Below, piece by piece: positions 61,701 through 64,000 of a DNA stretch of 64,000 nt. The translations under genes were made by a program, and so were the position numbers. Below the pieces are notes generated by a model. That model saw only the letters and a list, made by a program, of their open reading frames with translations. It was not told the origin of the DNA and searched no databases. The DNA is from Desulfovibrio subterraneus. GTDB lineage: Bacteria; Desulfobacterota; Desulfovibrionia; Desulfovibrionales; Desulfovibrionaceae. Every line of letters begins with the position of its first letter. The stretch's first letter is position 1. The DNA is taken from positions 541,574-605,573 of the forward strand of contig NZ_BLVO01000013.1 in NCBI RefSeq assembly GCF_013340285.1, in the 5' to 3' direction.

Positions 61701-64000
61701 TTACCGGGCATCCTGCGCCAGTTCGTCGATAAGCTGCTTGAGCTGCTGTGCGAGCGTTGCCAGTTCGTTCACCGCATCCGATGACTGTTCCATGGCCTGT
61801 GCTGTTTCGCGGCTCAGGTTGTTGATTTCATCCGTGGCACGGGTGATTTCTTCCGACGTCGCCGATTGTTCTTCGGCAGCGGTGGCAATGGAGCGAACTC
61901 TGTCGGAGGTGCCGAGAACGGTTTCCACAATGCTGTTGAGAGAATCACCGGCCTTGTGGGTCTGATCCGCACTCTGCGAAACAAGCTTGGATACATCCTT
62001 CATATGGCCGAGGGTGCCTGCCGTGCTGCCCTGAATGGCCTTGACTACGCCTTCCACTTCCTTGGTGGCGGTCATGGTCTTTTCAGCCAGCTTGCGCACT
62101 TCGTCCGCAACCACGGCGAAGCCTCGTCCTGCCTCACCGGCGCGCGCGGCTTCAATGGCCGCGTTAAGGGCCAGCAGGTTCGTCTGGTCGGCAATGTCGT
62201 TGATGACGCCGATGATCTGGCCGATGCCTTCTGCCTGCGTGCCCAGTTCCTTCAGGGTGGTTTCCATCTGCTGGGTGTGCCTGTGCACTTCGTCGGTGGA
62301 GCGGATAACATCCTGCACCACGGATGCACCCTGTTGTGCGATTTGCTGCGCCTCTTCGGCCTTTTCAGCAGCTTCGCCCGCGTTCTGGGCCACCTCAAGG
62401 GTGGTGGCGTTCATCTGCTCTATGGCCGCAGCAGATTCGCCGATACGGTCGCTCTGCAGGGCCGAGGACTGCGTTGCATCGGAAATCTGCTCCGCCAGCT
62501 GGCCTGCAGCGTCGGAAACCTGGTCGGCAATGTTGTTGGCCGTTGCTGCCGTCTGGGCGATACGTTCATTCTGCGCTTTGATGCGCTGTTCGTTTTCCTT
62601 GACGGCGGTCAGGTCGTACCAGAACGAGATGGAGCCGAGGATATTGCCGTCCGCATCATGGAAGGGCGTGGTGTTCACATCGATGTGGTACTGCTTGCCT
62701 GAGGGGCTTTTGTATTCAATCTCGCTGTGGAAGGAGCGCTTTTCGCGTATTGCCTTGTCAGACAGGGTTTCTCTGCCACCGTCGTTCCAGAAGAACTCGC
62801 CGGAGCGAACGCCGATGTAATCCGTCGGGGTTTTGGTTTTTTCAAGCAGGGTACAGACCTGCTGGTTTGCCCAGAGAATCTTGAAGTCCGGTCCCACAAC
62901 AGCACATGGGGTGGGAATGCCGTTCAGCACGCCCTGCGCGAAGCCGAGCCTGTTTTTCAGTTCGCCCACCATGGCGTTAACGGAGCCGACAGTGTTGCCG
63001 ATGGCATCATTGGCAGAATATTCACTGCGTGCGTTGAGGTCGCCGTCTGCAATGCGCTTGGTAACTGCGGAAAGGTCGTTAAGGGGACGCAGAAGGAAGC
63101 GTATAAGAAACGAGAAAAGTACAATGGCTGCGGCAGCCCCGCCTATGATGATGGCCGACGAGGCAAAGAGGGCCTTGTCGTCAGCGCCGAGGTACATTTC
63201 CTTTTCCGGCAGGGCAAAGCCGATGTGCCAGTCCCATGCACTGTAATAGCGTTTGTACCCAATGTAAGGCTCGCCATTACGGGCAAATTTGAGAATGCCC
63301 TCCTTGGAGTCGAGGAACTGCTTGCCGTGTTCATAGTCGGTAATGGTGGCATCTTCGTCTGCATTGTTACCGTAAACATACTTGCCGTCTGAGAGGGTGA
63401 TGAAGGTCTCGCCCTTGCCGTCGTACGACAGCTTGTCGATGACAGCCTTGAGTTCAGGGGTCATCATGCTGCGGCCCACATAGATGACGGCGACAATCTT
63501 GCCTTCTTCATCCTTGATGGGCTTGTAGGCGGTAACATACCAGTCATTCACGACAAAGGCCTTGCCTCGGTATGTTTCGCCCTGCATCACGGTTTTGTAG
63601 ACGGGGCTGTCTGCGGGAATGTAGGTGCCCACGGCGCGGGTGCCGTCCAGCTTCTTTACGTTGGTGGATACGCGGAGCAGCTTGCCCGGCAGTACCTGAA
63701 AAATGGTGGCGGTACCCCCAAGAGTCTTCTGGACCTGATCCACAAGCATGAAGTTGTCATTGAGCGTAATGCCGGAAAGGCCGTCCCCAAGCTGCAGGGT
63801 GGGTATGGTGACCTCTTCCTTTTCTTTGGTCACCTGATTCACGATGGTGGTCTTGATCGTGTCACTTTCCGAGATGAACATGGTGCCGAGAGTTTTGATA
63901 TCTCTTTCCATGACGACAAGGTCCGCATTCAGTTTTTCCTGCGTGATCTTGTTCTGCAGATCAATCGTGTCTTCAAGTTCCGTGATGAGAGAGGCTATGA
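61701..64000 (-). CDS. Methyl-accepting chemotaxis protein with Cache sensor, 5' end beyond window
   Basis: The reading frame is open to position 64000, so the N-terminus and first membrane helix are missing; an ATG at 63911 is internal, not the start. The visible 766 residues hold a periplasmic Cache_3/Cache_2-type double domain with [13 protein letters not shown]-like strand ([12 protein letters not shown]), a membrane helix ([19 protein letters not shown]), HAMP, a PAS domain with [13 protein letters not shown], and a signalling domain with [20 protein letters not shown] (20 residues). It ends ELAQDAR, without a CheR-tethering pentapeptide. The ligand could be a small organic acid or amino acid, by the Cache class. 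It is followed by a terminator. Confidence 0.93.
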   Translation of the reverse strand, partial: IASLITELEDTIDLQNKITQEKLNADLVVMERDIKTLGTMFISESDTIKTTIVNQVTKEKEEVTIPTLQLGDGLSGITLNDNFMLVDQVQKTLGGTATIFQVLPGKLLRVSTNVKKLDGTRAVGTYIPADSPVYKTVMQGETYRGKAFVVNDWYVTAYKPIKDEEGKIVAVIYVGRSMMTPELKAVIDKLSYDGKGETFITLSDGKYVYGNNADEDATITDYEHGKQFLDSKEGILKFARNGEPYIGYKRYYSAWDWHIGFALPEKEMYLGADDKALFASSAIIIGGAAAAIVLFSFLIRFLLRPLNDLSAVTKRIADGDLNARSEYSANDAIGNTVGSVNAMVGELKNRLGFAQGVLNGIPTPCAVVGPDFKILWANQQVCTLLEKTKTPTDYIGVRSGEFFWNDGGRETLSDKAIREKRSFHSEIEYKSPSGKQYHIDVNTTPFHDADGNILGSISFWYDLTAVKENEQRIKAQNERIAQTAATANNIADQVSDAAGQLAEQISDATQSSALQSDRIGESAAAIEQMNATTLEVAQNAGEAAEKAEEAQQIAQQGASVVQDVIRSTDEVHRHTQQMETTLKELGTQAEGIGQIIGVINDIADQTNLLALNAAIEAARAGEAGRGFAVVADEVRKLAEKTMTATKEVEGVVKAIQGSTAGTLGHMKDVSKLVSQSADQTHKAGDSLNSIVETVLGTSDRVRSIATAAEEQSATSEEITRATDEINNLSRETAQAMEQSSDAVNELATLAQQLKQLIDELAQDAR

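Overview
The window is a dense, mostly single-copy stretch of a bacterial chromosome. Codon usage is moderately GC-rich, there is no insertion sequence, prophage gene, CRISPR array, rRNA or recognisable tRNA, and intrinsic terminators are plentiful. The gene families suggest a Desulfovibrio-like sulfate-reducing member of the Desulfobacterota. They include a CbiMQO metal importer, an NhaD antiporter, chemoreceptors with a two-CW cysteine tail, FlgO-family proteins, a small siroheme-type ferredoxin with a polyferredoxin, and many solitary periplasmic amino-acid-type binding proteins. This placement is an inference from family content, not from a phylogeny.

Layout. 1-1638 (-): cobalt/nickel ECF importer cbiM-cbiQ-cbiO, with cbiO cut by the window edge. 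1894-3342 (-): NhaD antiporter. 3805-4395 (+): trmH. 4494-9248: three family-2 glycosyltransferases, two on the - strand and a divergent paralogue on the + strand. 9277-16001 (+): a THUMP-type RNA methyltransferase, gpt, and a BMP-type nucleoside ABC transporter (binding protein, two permeases, double ATPase). Together gpt and the transporter look like purine uptake and salvage. 16244-18140 (+): a ThiF-like enzyme and a CDF metal exporter. 18183-18550: a tandem 185-bp repeat ending in a terminator. 18578-24078 (-): MerA-like oxidoreductase, TVP38 membrane protein, glucokinase, a small unknown protein, periplasmic MsrA and an APH-fold kinase. 24401-26712 (+): DEAD-box helicase and YajQ. 26789-29101 (-): a small unknown protein and a chemoreceptor. 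29396-36360 (+): ABC-F protein Uup, a tRNA-dependent cyclodipeptide synthase, two tandem paralogous binding proteins and a hybrid histidine kinase.

36609-38634: CIRCE-controlled groES-groEL. 38766-40870 (+): a lone Hpt protein, a lipoprotein and a FlgO-family protein. 41112-46399 (+): the conserved rpmH-rnpA-yidD-yidC-khpB-mnmE cluster. 46575-48617 (+): a sulfite-reductase-like ferredoxin and a polyferredoxin behind a perfect Crp/Fnr-type palindrome. 48724-53093 (+): a DEDD exonuclease, phoB-pstB-phoU, an amphi-Trp protein and a binding protein. 53170-56988 (-): recA then alaS. 57183-59271 (+): a binding protein and a PP-loop tRNA-modification-type enzyme. 59255-59494: a promoter, structured RNA and terminator unit. 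59936-61291 (+): a sodium-dependent NSS symporter. 61701-64000 (-): a Cache-type chemoreceptor running off the window.

The most notable items are the orphan XYP-type cyclodipeptide synthase beside a two-binding-protein/hybrid-kinase sensory unit, the tandem duplicated RNA-like element at 18183-18550, the self-contained structured RNA unit at 59255-59494, and a complete intrinsic terminator embedded in the first codons of the BMP transporter permease.
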